Part shown: one piece after another, positions 31,847 to 44,215 of the stretch
How positions within the stretch are numbered: the stretch's first letter is position 1
Layout: each line of letters starts with the position of its first letter
Origin: Phlegmacium glaucopus
Taxonomy: Eukaryota > Basidiomycota > Agaricomycetes > Agaricales > Cortinariaceae
Direction of reading: 5' to 3'
DNA: 64,000 nucleotides
NCBI GenBank assembly: GCA_015039465.1
Contig: MU130358.1
Span: forward strand, 514,878-578,877
Made by a program: the position numbers and the translations under genes
Notes under the pieces: model-generated
Seen by the model: only the letters and a program-made list of their open reading frames with translations
Database searches by the model: none
What the model was told of the DNA's origin: nothing

Positions 31847-34292
31847 TCATACCAACTGAGTCAAGCGCTTCACATAGTTTTTCATGTCCGGGCGTTTGGT
31901 AGCATACTGGTTCCATCCTTCATTCCACAAAAACCAGAGCACATCCCCAACATCCTTGGGCCTTTCGGGGCGTTGGTTCTGAACAACCTGGCTTGGAACC
32001 AGAGCATCGTTATCACCTTCAAACGGATGACGTGCCGTGAAGATTTCCTACAGGAAGTTTATCAACGATAATGCTAAAGAAGTTGAATATGAAATAAATA
32101 CCCAGGAAGTCATCGTAACAGAATAGACATCTGTCGCGAAAGTAGCTTTTGCTGATGAATTCTTCAACAACTCTGGTGCCATCCAGCGATATGAGACATT
32201 CATTGTCCCACTAGCCATTAAAGGACTGTTGGCGAGAACGGAAATTAGGCCGGGGTCAGCTAGACGTGCTTTTCCGAGCTCGTCAACCAAAAAACTTGAC
32301 TAGTATGAATTTCAGTTTTCGTTACTAACATTATAATCTTGAATAAACGTACCCCTCGTATATCCGAATGAACCAAGCCTTCCGCTGAGGAAGAGGATAT
32401 AACTGCTGACGATAGAAAGAACAAGAGATGACTTACAGTGAAGGTAGGCCACGCCCCTGGCTACGCCAATGACCAGTTTTATCTTGTCGTACTCCTCTTC
32501 CGATTTGATGTATTCACTTAAAAGACCTATGGTAATGATTAAGTTTCAGAGAGACGAATAGGCTGCAAGGTTCATGCGTACCATTTGGCATCCACGATGT
32601 AACAATTGCAGGAAATATACCAAAATTCATACTGACACCCAATAACGGAATGAGATTATCGTGTGACAAGTTCGACCACCTAGCTAGACACTCGGTAAGC
32701 AGCTTGGTGAAAAAACACCATGAATGGATATATAAACGGCATAATAGTTCAAATTCACGTACACCTTCAAAATCCTGTCTTTCTTGGGACATGCTGCGTG
32801 GATTAAAGCCCGGACGTAGCACCTTGATCGCGACAAGGTGCTGGAAAACGCGTGGTGTGTCGAGATTCCATACACCACGGTAGATATTAAAGTAGATGCT
32901 ATCAAAAGGGTCTGGCTTCGATTTCACGACGTTATTGGTGATATCAAATCCTGCAAGTTCGGACGGCATGAAATGTTTTCCTTTCGTCTGGTGGTTGTGG
33001 TGAGGTCGCTCCTGCCGGCCCGGTTGCATCTGCTGGAATACGTTCTGCTGGCCTGATAGTGTCTGCTGGCTTAGCTCCTGCTGGTCTGGTAGTGTTGAGA
33101 TAGATTGCAACTTTAAACTTGCTTCCTGTCCCGACTTGCGGTGAATCGAGTCGCGTAGGCTGTGGTACAGGTTCGAAATACTGCTTGCCCAGTCAACGAG
33201 AAGAAGTAAAGGAAGACATAGAAAGTACCGTTTCTTTGCCTGTGTCTGCTGGGGTAGCGTCTGTTGGACTGGTAGCGTCTGTTGTACTGGTAGCGTCTGC
33301 TGGACTGGTAGCGTCTGCTGGACCGGGAGCATTTGCTGGGGCAACTTGAGCTCATACAGAAAGATCACGTTGTCAACGGCCACGGCAATACGATTTCGAG
33401 GACCATCCAACGCTACATTCATCGCCATAGCCGGCAACCCAGAGTTGGCGACATATGCATTTTTCTCAATATCCCACACAGTAAGATAGCCACCACAGAG
33501 AATTATAAATGCAGTGCTATCCGGCACAAAGATAAGGGAGGTGATGGGGCTGAAGAATCGGTCAGGGGGTAGTAGCCTCACAAGTGAGACGCTATTCGTA
33601 ACACTTGCATTCCAAAGACGGATGGCACCAACATCGTCGCCCGTCGCAATCCATTTTTTGTCCTGTGACCATGCGCACGCAGAAACCCTTACAGAACCGA
33701 CTGGGGTGAGTTGGCAATGCAACTTAGAGGCGTCTCTAACGGTGTATGATATGATGTCAAGCTGTCCATTGTCGCGACCAACAATGAACGAGTCTGGTTT
33801 AAGCGGACAGTGGGCGATACTCGATGCCTTGACAGCGTAAAGTTCAGTATACCTCAAAGACCTCAAGCTAGTTGGGTTCAATTCATAAATACGTCCACCA
33901 CGGCCTTGCAAGGTAATTGACTTGCCGTCAGATCTGAAGACGGCGAGCGTAGGCGGAGTAAAATAGGAATGACCAACTTCTGATATGCTCCATGCCTCTG
34001 CTCCAGGTGAATTCCGCTTCACTAGTTGAATGCCCTTCGATCCAATGACGGTCGCCATGTCAGGGTCAGTTGGCGAAAAGACCACAGACGACCAGTCGTT
34101 GAATGACGAGGTAATGGCGCCAGTGGCTGTATCCCAGAAGTCGACTCTGCCATTACTGTAATTTGGGCTGTCCACGGCCATTGTCCCAGCTATAGTCGTT
34201 CCATCTGACGAGAAGGAAAGAGAGCAGTGGGATGAGTCGATGAAGCAGTTGGTATTTGTCTCGACGAAAATGTATTTGAAAGATTTTGCCAT
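31847..34292 (-). CDS. WD40 propeller-kinase-like fusion, copy C
   Basis: Start ATG 34290-34292 ('MAKSFKYIFVETN'); an in-frame ATG 29 codons upstream is ignored because all other copies start here. Stop at 31847-31849. Blades as in copy B: 'RVDFWDTATG', 'CAWSQDKKWIATGDDVGAIRLWNAS', 'YLTVWDIEKN'. The linker is expanded: 'LPVQQT' is repeated four times, followed by a hydrophobic run 'YFLCLPLLLLVDWA' and a second Gln-rich stretch ('QQELSQQTLSGQQNVFQQ'). The kinase-like part has 'DIYRGVW' as 'NIYRGVW', 'LVAIKVLRPG', 'HDNLIPLLGV', 'LVHSDIRG' then Ser-Ser before 'FLVDELGKARLADPGL', and 'YRWMAPELL'. The catalytic-loop Asn is lost and DFG is DPG, as in B. No stop seen, so it may be expressed. Confidence 0.75.
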
Positions 34293-34550
34293 GGTACAAG
34301 AACGTGATGATGATTGGGGGGTTGGGAATGCGCAGTATGATCCAATGAAGACGCGGGTCCAGAAGGTGCCGGTGATCACGGGGCGATTGGTACTTGATGA
34401 AATGACTACGTTACGTAAGTGACGCAGGTATTTTGACCTCGCTAGCTAGGATAAGTTTTACATGAAAGAAATTGAATTGAAAATAAAGTAAATAACTTAA
34501 CTGAAAGCCAGGGTACGATGGAGTGAGAAGGTAAAGTTATTGTCGTGTGA

Positions 34551-35200
34551 TTAGGGGATGATCAATGCGGGGAATCTATTTTGATGTATGCGCGGCACGC
34601 AGTTCCCCTTGACCTGCCAATCAGATTGAACATTCATGGGTGACGCGTGTGTGAATGTGTGATTCGCAGACAGACGGTAGGAATAGTGGCAGAAGGATGC
34701 CCAAATAGAAGAGAGAGCGACTCGGTGGCCATATATTCGAATCAAGAAACAAGCCCTGGAGGCGATCTTGAATGAATTTTCGGCCTCTAGGGATAAGGGG
34801 GAGGCCTGGAGTATTTGTCTCGTAACATAATTCCGAGGCACGCGACTCTTTGAGTGAGGTAAATTGTGGGCAATGAACGAAGATGTGACGCGGGTGTTCC
34901 AACGTTCAAATCCAAAGGTTATGCCGCCAAAACAACACCATAGCTGTCGATCATCTTTGAGAGGAGCGGAACAACCAAGTGAGGTGTCAAGCTGACCCGA
35001 GCGAAGGTAATGAGTCTGACGAGGGCGCCTTGTGTAAGGGTAAGGATGTGATGATGGCCCAAATTATGTAAGGACAAATTTGGGACAAATAATATTTCAT
35101 CCTTCGTTACATGGCCAAAGCGTCTGTTCCTGTGGAAATATAGCGCGAAATTTGGACCTACTGCCAGCGCGCGGAGCCAAGATTTGTCTACCACTGCTCT
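34551..35200 (-). pseudogene. Probable LINE reverse-transcriptase 3' remnant
   Basis: Minus-strand frames with a shift between them read 'EHPRHIFVHCPQFTSL', 'RKFIQDRLQGLFLDSNIWP' and 'SLFYLGILLPLF', which resemble the C-terminal 'HHIFxxCPxF...SLFYLGILP' tail I know from agaricomycete LINE polymerases. The upstream part around 34919-35194 is degenerate. No poly(A) or target duplication was found. Identification is from memory of the tail motif only. Confidence 0.4.
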
Positions 35201-36828
35201 TCACCAACCTTACACGCTCATTTAAGATCGAAGAGGACTCGGAGGAAGAGGTATGGTCGGTGATGATGCTTTGTGGCAGAACTATCCAAAGGTTAGCCGC
35301 ATCTCCCAAACATGGCACTCTGCTTCGGCGATGGGAGGTATTGATAATAGTGTCTACTACACCGGCCAGGTTGAGGATAAATCCAGCGGTCAGAAAAGAT
35401 GGCTATGGACCACCTTTTCCTGTTTCTCGATTATTCCTTTCCCTACCACTCCGCGAATTTAAACTGGACTCGAATGCATTCAATTTGTTTTCTCTCCAGA
35501 CTATATCTCGTTCGATATTATATCTAACAGCTTCCTCCAAAGGCTTGATATAATTTCCCATGCTCTGGGCCCCTCGATTTTACCTCATTGTCTAACAAGG
35601 TCCTGCGAAAATCCCCGACTTGTCGCTGGACATTACAAGCGTCGACATTCCAGCTCTTTTCAGATCTTTACCATTCTTTCCACGCCCGAGAAAGCTTTCC
35701 TTGGCCAATCATTATAGATCGGGCCGAAAGGACTCAGTTGACGACGTACCTCCTCTTCCCAATTCAGTCATTCCTCATCTACATTCATTTTCTGGCCATG
35801 GCTGTTTCGCCGAGGCGATTATTCCTGGTCATCCAGTGGAAATAGTCATTTATTGGACCAAAATGGGTGGATTTCAATAGGACCATCGCATTTTTAAGTC
35901 TATAAACCAAAACACTCTTCCGATTCATGATCTCAGCAGATCTCAGCCTCGATGCGGATCAATCCCAAAAATATCCTCTTCATTTATACATACTTTCCCA
36001 AGCTGAGATATCTACGACTAGGGTTCACCATAAGCGCTAAAGATATCTCTGCACGCTGATATTGTTGTCTCAACCTGCACAACCTACTGTCACAATCCAA
36101 GATGGTGCCGGAAAGTATCACTGTGCAGGTGTGCCAACGTGGCCCCGATGCTAGTAGAAAGTCTTACATGTATGCGGTAAGAACTTGACATGGTGCAAAG
36201 GTTCCTATTAAATTTTATTTCTAGAGCAATTCCTGGATATGTTATGTTCCAATGAAATCTCCGGCCTCCAGGCACTGGCACTAGAGATATGTGATGGGGA
36301 GGTAGTACAGAGAAACTTGTCTATGAGGATACATTAGAGGGATGTGATACGGGACCCAATGATCTCCACTAGCGTGACTATCTTTCCCATCACTTGCAGT
36401 AGCGGTGATGGAGAGGCCATAATGCTTGACCCGCATAGTGGTGGGTATTGGGTGGGCGTCAGTCGGTAGTACGATAACCGTCTTTCTCACCTCATTCGAA
36501 AATATAGATTTTAAAAGAAGTTCGTTTTTTTTGACATGATGTAGTCCTGGGACTTTTCGGCTGCCCTCTCTCAGGCTCCTGTGAAGTGCTTGGACTTCGT
36601 AAAGCATACCAAAATAACGGGGCGCAATGGATATTCGTAGCATTGTTATGTAATCAAATGTTTAACCTGTCGATGTCTCACACAGCGCTCAGACCTTCGT
36701 TAGGATATGGCACAGATACTTGTTGATCAACGCGTCACTGGTTCACCTAGCTTTTCACATGTTATCAACGCGTCAGTAAATCCAGGGTTAATTCCACTGT
36801 AACTCAGTTGCGAGTACTCAGAGCAGGC
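35201..36828. other. Intergenic, one weak short spliced frame
   Basis: Several short overlapping frames without family resemblance. At 36102-36284 an ATG frame of two exons (25 codons, a 48-bp GTAAG...CTAG intron, 19 codons) encodes 'MVPESITVQVCQRGPDASRK' plus a short tail; it is too small to support on its own. Confidence 0.35.
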
Positions 36829-37187
36829 ATGTCTACAAACCGAGACAAATCGGGCAAGATTTCTGCGACAGATGAAAACGCTACATCAGAAAAGGTATGC
36901 TTGCTGAATACTGTATGTTGATATTTATCATGTCACCACGTTAGAATCTTAAAGACTGGGAAGTCGCCTCGCTACACCCATATTACCTTGAGCCTACCTT
37001 TGTAAATCACAAGCTTAAATACCACAGCTACAATCCGCCTCAGGGGTTCACTACGGAGGAAATCTTTGAATTTAAAGGTGCCAAGGAGACTTTAGGCGCG
37101 GTGGAGAAGGTTAGAGAGTTTATTGAAGAGAGAGAAAAGTTAGGAGCCCCGGACCTTACTGGGGATGATATCTTCAAAGTCCAGTGA
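36829..37187 (+). CDS. Small spliced gene, unknown function (about 102 residues)
   Basis: Two exons, 36829-36894 and 36945-37187, joined over a 50-bp intron (GTATGC...TTAG) that keeps frame exactly. The product starts 'MSTNRDKSGKISATDENATS', then 'LKDWEVASLHPYYLEPTFVN', 'YHSYNPPQGFTTEEIFEF' and a charged helical end 'VEKVREFIEEREKLGAPDL', stop at 37185-37187. It has no signal peptide, membrane segment or cysteine pattern. The sequence context (consensus splice signals, coding-like composition, clean stop) argues for a real gene. I do not recognise the family. Confidence 0.6.
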
Positions 37188-37734
37188 TTGACTTTGGATC
37201 GTTTTCTACGATCATTCTTGTATAATAATCTGACTGAAAAATCAGTGATACACATATGAGAGTTGACAATGACAATTATATCGTAATTTGACTAATTGTG
37301 GTGGATCACTCAATCTAGCCCCGCAAGAACACGCAGGGCCACCTAATCTGGGGGATCCTATCTAATTGTACCCCCTTCAAGTGAGACATGTCCTCGTTGT
37401 GTGAACCTCTAACCATCCTATTGACGCCTGTGTCCTCGCTAAGCTATTGTGAGGAATTGTTTCCGGGTGTGCGAGTATATGGGGGGGGAGTTGACTCCGT
37501 CAACTCTAATGTTCCGAATTTGTTGTTTTATTATTTCTTGATATCAAATTTCTCCATTGTTAACTTTTTATGTTCTGAATTGTTATGTTTTTCTTGTTGT
37601 TGTTATTGTTCTATGTTGTTATACTACAATATAACTACAGCTTTTTATACCTTTAGTTTGTAGTACTGTGTTTTGAAAATGGATATATGGGAATCTAAGA
37701 TCCGAGAATAAAAACGGAGAGGTAACAAATTTGT
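37188..37734. other. Intergenic, no gene seen
   Basis: T-rich sequence around 37500-37650 gives a low-complexity Phe/Leu/Cys frame. The palindromic AACAAATTTGTT at 37724-37735 overlaps the left flank of the MITE candidate. Confidence 0.4.
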
Positions 37735-38507
37735 TAGTCTCGTACCAAGATCGTCCACTTGTGGACAGTCTTGTAACAAAGTCCGTCACATGGGAGGGCA
37801 GTGCTACCATCACAACTCATTAGATATCAAATTGTAGTCTTCATCAAATTTCAATACAAACTTTTAGTTGCCGGTCTTATCAGCGTGACAAACCCAAAAA
37901 TTATCCTCGAGCTCGACAGTATGCTACAGTATGAGCATTCAGAGGACTCAGAGACAACTCCTGCAGCTGACAGACACCCCTCTGAGCCCGTGCTTAATTC
38001 AACCAAAACCCCACAACTTCCCAGCCCATTCAGCACACCCTGCCGTCGAAAAAATGCACGTAATAATTCCGTGACACCATCGCATCCTTCGCAAAAATAC
38101 CTATAGCTTGAACAACCATCTCATCTCGAGGCTTCCGACCAGGAGGCATAGGAGACGTGAAGGAAGATATGTGCAGTGCTGGTGGGCTTGAGCCTGCCGC
38201 TTTCTCGGACCGATGTGACCAACCTGTGACTCAGGCGATCAAACATTTGAAAGACTACAAAATTAGCATGAAATGAGACCATGTTTTCCATCCCATTTCT
38301 TTTCACTCCAGCAACCTCTAAAAATGAGAAAAATTGGTTTTTGGATAGATAATATGTTATAGATGATAATATGTCTAATAAGTAGCCCTCAAAAGTCACT
38401 TGATTCAACAGTATAAATTCATTACTGAAAACTTGACACTGCCCTGATGAAACCGGTACCTTGTTATAAGCCCCTCTCACGAGTGAGAGGGGATTAGGTT
38501 GAGCCTA
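37735..38507. mobile_element. MITE-like element, 773 bp, 10-bp target duplication
   Basis: ACAAATTTGT is present as a direct repeat at 37725-37734 and 38508-38517. The insert ends are inverted: TAGTCTCGTACCAAGATC on the left and TAGGCTCAACCTAATC read inward from the right. Each end carries a perfect hairpin close by: GTCCAC-tt-GTGGAC on the left (about 37752-37765) and CCCCTCTCAC-ga-GTGAGAGGGG on the right (38471-38492). No transposase. Because ACAAATTTGT is itself a palindrome, inverted rather than direct repetition is formally possible. Confidence 0.55.
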
Positions 38508-39223
38508 ACAAATTTGTATGTAAGAATGGACTGTGTAATTTCGGAGTAATTTCCAAAAGGGGAATGAATTTGAAATTGATAAAATAGGAAATGTACGAAT
38601 TTGGAAAATGTAACGCGGTGCGAAATTCCGTATGTGATATAATGAATTTGAAATTATGAAAATAGTAATAATTCGAGGTAGGGAGAATCCCTCCTCACAC
38701 TATTTCATTTGTTGCATACGTATAGATTCGTAACGGTTGATGCCTGTGAAACCACTTCTAATTATTTTCGATCCTCGTGTAAAAAATATAGGCCCTTCGA
38801 TTTATGTGTACAATCCCCTCACTGCGACTCCTAAATCATACGATGAACTATGTACGACGGTCAGCTCATATTTTTCACGCAGATTAACATCCAAAGATCG
38901 TGGCAATGCAAACCTTAGTCATGAAAACGAAGAACAGTTAAATCGACGTTCAAAGCTACTACAAAAGTATATTCAACCTAATATCCATCGTTCCTGTTGT
39001 TTCGGAGAGCATAAATATTACATTCGTTACCTTGCTTTATTTCAAGAGAGGCCATTATGAGATCGAACAGGAGTACGACGCTGTTTTCCCTGAGGATAAC
39101 GATGATACTGAACCACGGTGGAAAGTAAACCACTCCTGTAAGTAATTAGCTATGATGAAAGGACTCTCGAACATACCAATTTCGCAAGAAACACTCAGAG
39201 TTGGGAACAAAATGAAACTCCAT

Positions 39224-41573
39224 CTACATCAATTCATTCAAGTGCCCCACGTAGCTTGCCATGTCAGGACGTTTTGCGGGGTCTTGGTTCCATCCCTCAT
39301 TCCACAAAGACCAGAGCACATCTCCAACACCCTGGGGCCTATCGGGGCGGCAGTTCAGAAGAAGCTGGCCAGAAACTGAAGCGTCGTCAACACCTTCAAA
39401 CGGATGGCACGCGGTGAAGATTTCCTATTTCCTACTATTAACAATCTAAAAGGACTTCCAAGTTGAATTTGAAAATAAATACCAAGGAAGTCATCGTAAC
39501 GGAATACACATCTGTCGCGAAAGTAGTTTTCGGGGATAAATCTCCCAACAACTCTGGCGCCATCCAGCGGTAGTATCGTACATTCATTGTCCCACTCAAC
39601 ATCAAAGGGTTGCTGGCGAGAACGGAAAGTAGGCCGGGGTCAGCTAGACGTGCATTTCCAAGGTCATCAACCAAAACAGTTGACTAGGTTTAATTTCAAA
39701 TTTCGTTCCTAAAATTGAGAAGCTTGAATGAACATACCCCTCGTATATCCGAATGAATAATGCCTTCTGCTGGGGAAGAGCATGTAAGTGTATAGTATAA
39801 GAAGAATAAGACATGACTCACAGTGAAGGTACGCAACGCCTCTAGCTACGCCACTGACCAGTTGCATCTTGTCGTACTCCTCATTCGATCCGATGTATTC
39901 ACTTAGAAGACCTATTATAGATGAGCATGTTTCGAAAAGATAGATCCTGTAAGTTCATGCATACCGTTTGACATCCATGATGTGACTACTGCAGGAAATC
40001 TACCAAAGTCTATACTGACACCGAGTAACGGAATAAGGTTATCGTGTGACAAGTTCGACCACCTAATTAGATACTTGGTGAGCAGCTTGGTAAAAAAATA
40101 CCGTGAATGAATATATGATAGGCATAAAAGTTTGAATTTACGTACATCTTCAAAATTCTGTATTTCTTGTGTTTTGTTGCATGGATTAAAGCCAGGAAGT
40201 ACTGCCTTGATCACGACGGCGTGCTGGAAAACGCGTGATGTCCCGAAATTCCATACACCACGGTAGATATCGAAGTAGATGCTAACCAAAGGGTCTGGTT
40301 TCGATTTCACGACGTTATTGGTGATATCAAGTTCGGACGGGATCGAAGAATTTCCTTGCGTCTGCTGGGATACATTCTGCTGGCCTGGTAGTATCTGCTG
40401 GGTTAGCTCCTGCTGGTCTGGTAGTGTTCGGACAGATTGCAACTTTAAACTTGCTTCCTGTCCCGACATGCGGTGAATCGAATCCCGCAGGGTATGGTAC
40501 AGGATCGAAATACTGCTTGCCTAGTCAACATGAAGAAGCAAAGGAAGACATAGAAAGAACCTTTTCTTTGGGGGTAGCTTCTGCCGGACCGGTAGCATCT
40601 GCTGTCCGGGTAGCATCTGCTGTACGGGTAGCGTCTGCTGGGATAACTTGAGCTCATATAAAGATATCTTGTCGTCAACGACCACGGCAACGCGATTCCG
40701 AGGACCATCCAACGCTACCTTCTTCGCCATAGCCGGCAACCCAGAGTTGTCGATATAAACACCTTTTTCAATGTCCCACACAGTAAGACAGCCACCACAA
40801 AACATTATAAGTGCAGTGCTGTCTCTGTCTGCCACAAAGAGAAGGGAGGTGATGGGGCCGGATCGATCACGAGGTAGTAGCCTGTCGAGTGGGACGCTAG
40901 TCGTGACACTTGCATCCCAAATACCGACGTCACCAACATCGTCACCCGTCGCAATCCACTTTCCGTCCTGCGACCACGCGCACGCCGAAACAGAACCGAC
41001 TGGGATGAGTTGGCAATGTACTTTAGGGTCGCCCTTACCAGTGTATGATTCGATTCTAATATTTTTGAAGTCGTCGTCGCGAACAACAAGGCGCAAGTTG
41101 GGTTCAATCGGACAGTAGGCGAAACTCATTACTGAGAAAGCAGAGACGTCTCTGTATTTCTTCATGGTAATTGAGTTGTATTCAAAAAAACATCCCGAGC
41201 TCCCCACGGTAATCCTCTGGCTGTCAGATCTGAAAGCGCACATCACAGCGCTATCAATTTTAACACTTCGCCCCTGTAGGTGCCACTTCTTTCCTCCAGG
41301 TGAACTCCGCTTCACCGTTTGGATGCGGTTCAATCCAACGACGGCGGCCGTGTCCGGGTCAGTTGGTGCAAAGACCACAAATGACCAGTCGTTAAATGAC
41401 GAGGTAATGGCACCAGTGGCTGTCTCCCAGAAGTCGACTTTGCCATTAGGGTAGCCTGGGCTGTTCTCGGCCTTTGTTCCAGCTATAGTCGTTCCGTCTG
41501 ACGAGAAGGAAAGAGAGGAGTGGGATTCCCCAATGGACCAGCTGGACACCTCGACGAAAACGGCATTTGCCAT
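39224..41573 (-). pseudogene. WD40 propeller-kinase-like fusion, copy D, with nonsense codon
   Basis: Start ATG 41571-41573 ('MANAVFVEVSS'), stop TAG at 39224-39226. Blades such as 'KVDFWETATG', 'CAWSQDGKWIATGDDVGDVGIWDAS' and 'CLTVWDIEKG' are intact. In the linker, after 'FFLCLPLLLHVD', an in-frame TAG (40521-40523) stands where copy C has TGG (Trp); reading resumes in the same frame with 'SGQEASLKLQS' and continues into the kinase-like domain ('DIYRGVW', 'VVIKAVLPG', 'IIHSDIRG', 'NARLADPGLL', 'YRWMAPELL'). The propeller alone could still be made as a truncated protein. The loss of the catalytic-loop Asn (Ser-Thr-Val-Leu-Val after DIRG) and DPG are shared with the other copies. Confidence 0.75.
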
Positions 41574-43542
41574 GGCACAAGGGGGTGAAGATAACAGTGA
41601 GGGAGTTGCTGTGGTCCAATGAAGACGATTAGATGAAAACTCGGGCGTTTATACTGTGTTTTTAACGGGCGTCTGCGGAAGATGGTTATCGACAGGAGAG
41701 AAGGTGATCTTCAGCAAATATTCGACGTTATCTGATGTCAGGTGACTTATCGAATGTCCATTGCCACAAGCGTTGGAGGATATAATTGGCCAGATGTCAA
41801 CAGCCACATTCCTTCGACTTTGAATGTCACGTCACCTAAAAAAAGTTGATGATATATACGCCAGGTATTCAAGTGAGGCCGATCAAAGGCGATAATTTGG
41901 ATCTATTATGATTAAAGGTGGGTTGAAATTCTTCTCTCCACCAAGTGGAGTCTGTTTCCACTTTGTCTGCTGTTACTGTCGGCTACTCGAGAACACAAAG
42001 AGACTCTCTTGATCTTGGAAAAGATCATATGAATGAGCATGATCTGCGGTAGTTTATAAAATACGCACCTATTCCAAACCATCCGTTTTTTTACCCCCCT
42101 CGTTAAATTTGATATATCTTTACCTCCCTTCAAGTTCTCTGTGCATTGATTGACGCCTCCCCATTCTTCAATTTTTGTTTTGACTATGCCACCCTTTCCG
42201 ATTATCATATTTAGCCCATGAACCCAACGTGGTGTAACAGGGAACGACACTTACTTAAATTTCGTCCACTGACAATGATGTCATACATGCTCCCACCAGT
42301 GGCACCGTCGTCTCATTCCGTAGGCCACAGCTGAACGTTGTGGAATCACCGAATCACCCTTCCTCCTGTACCTCCTTCCCCAACCCTCGCCGTCCATCTA
42401 GATCACTTTTCATGAATGGCCAAACACACTTCTGGCAATCGATCCTCCTTCTCTGTGTCAGACAACAAACGCTCTCTTTGTCGCACAATCTTATCGATAT
42501 CTGCTACATCCGCGTATTAGAGCTAAAGCTGCTTTGATCAATAGTCCCCATTCGAGGAAGGGTCTGAGCTCAGTTCTGCAGTCACCTGCTACTAGCCGTA
42601 CGTTGCCATCTCCGAAACGTACTCGTGTCCTTGGTAAGTTGGGATGGGCATTGATGATTGAATTGTTGAAACCAATGAACTTGAAAAGGTTGGCGGTGAG
42701 CAGGGTTGTGGATAAACATCAGGCAAAGCACAAGGCGGGGCCAAGTCAAGTCCATAGTGGTGAATTCGGATCCCCGAAAGGCTTATTGGAGACGTCCACA
42801 GAGGAAAACAGGGCACTCTACTGTCCACGATATCAATGTAGACCATGGAATCCTCCGGTCAGAAGCCTTCATGGGAGATATCGACACTGACATGGATCTG
42901 ATGGGCATCAACGGTCAATTCGTAGTGTATACTACTATACACCTTGTTGTAATCCATTCGCAACACCCAGACTTCGGCCGCTATGAAAGGGGATACCCAT
43001 TTGTCTTTGCCCCTGTCGTCTAATACGAATAGTAGTAGCCCAAGAAATGAAGCGACTTTGCGTGGTTTGGTTGAAAACGCTGCTGGCATTGGTAATTGGA
43101 CCAGAAGCTACTAGTGCTGCCATTGCGACGAAATATAAAAAGGGGAATCAAATTTCCGCTACATAGGAGTAGAGTGTCTTAGAACATAATGGTTGGAAAG
43201 CAGAAAAGGCAGAAAAGAACGATGGCGCATTATCAATATTTCAAATTTTCGTTCACACGCACAGAATACTGCGGATCTGATTCAAGGACTTGAACGACTT
43301 AAACGTTAACGGTCGCGCGTCGCCGCAAAAAAATTGGGGCATTCTGCAAAAGAAAGGATAAAGGATCGGGTTTCTTGCATAGCTTCACTGGAGGCATGTC
43401 CACTTGTTAGCTTGAATCATCTGCAAACTGTTCAGGAGAAAGTCACCCAAGACAATACGAACGAGTCGCGCTTGGCAGTATTAAGTTCGATGGTAACACC
43501 TTTAAAGCGTAGAGATAAGCTAGCCAAGTACGGTTGGCGCCT
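41574..43542. other. Upstream block of copy D with relic coding sequence
   Basis: Repeats at 52804-54699 and 57514-59686. Plus-strand relic: 'RARAASINSP...RKGLSSVLQSP' and 'TLPSPKRTRVLG' before a GTAAGT donor near 42632, with degenerate downstream pieces around 42830-43160 ('IGPEATSAAIATKYKK'). Frames are broken by stops in all three units, so no unit keeps a working gene. I do not recognise the family. The first 300 bp upstream of each WD40-kinase start ('gggcgtttatactgtgttt', 'cgacgttatctgatgtcagg') are the best conserved and may be the promoter. Confidence 0.5.
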
Positions 43543-44215
43543 ATGAAACCACTTCTAATCATGCAATAGCTTCGATCCTCGCGTAAAAAATATAGGCCAC
43601 TTGCTACTTGGCCACTTTTAATCGAACAGTGTTGTACCTGAAACAAAAATATATACCAGTACCAGAGCAAATTCGAGCCCGATAAATAAAAATGACCAAA
43701 GTTACTTCATGCACCTGAAGCTTGGCAAAAGATTCAAGCCGAAGACTGTAGAAGATCAAGGGGAAATAAGTTTTGCAATTTCGATTTATACACTCGCCCT
43801 CACTGCGACTCCTAAATTACGATGAACTACGTACGACGGTCAGCTCAGACTTTTCACGCAGGGTTAACTTCAAAAGATTGTGGCGATGCAAACCTTAGTC
43901 ACGAAACATGAAAATGAAGAACAGTTAAATCGACGTTCAAAGCTACTATACAAAGGCATATTCGACCCAATATCCATCGTTCCTTCTGCTTGAAGGAACA
44001 ACCATTGTTTCAGAGAATATAAATCTTACATTTGTTACCTTCTTCTAATTCGAGAGAATCAATTATGAAAGCAAACAGGAATACAACACTGTGTCTGGAG
44101 ATGACGATGATACCGAACCACGGACTCCTGTAAGTAATTGGCTATGATGAAAGGACTCTCAAACATACCAATCTCGCAAGAAAGACTCAGAGTTGGGAAC
44201 GAAATGAAACTCCAT

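Larger units (their letters stand above)
38746..43542 (-). repeat. Tandem segmental unit containing WD40-kinase copy D
   Basis: Head-to-tail unit about 4.8 kb long. It is defined by the recurring boundary word '(g/a)tgaaaccacttctaat' at 38746, 43543, 54700 and 59687 and by collinear similarity throughout: kinase 3' flank, gene, upstream block with relic coding sequence. Confidence 0.75.
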
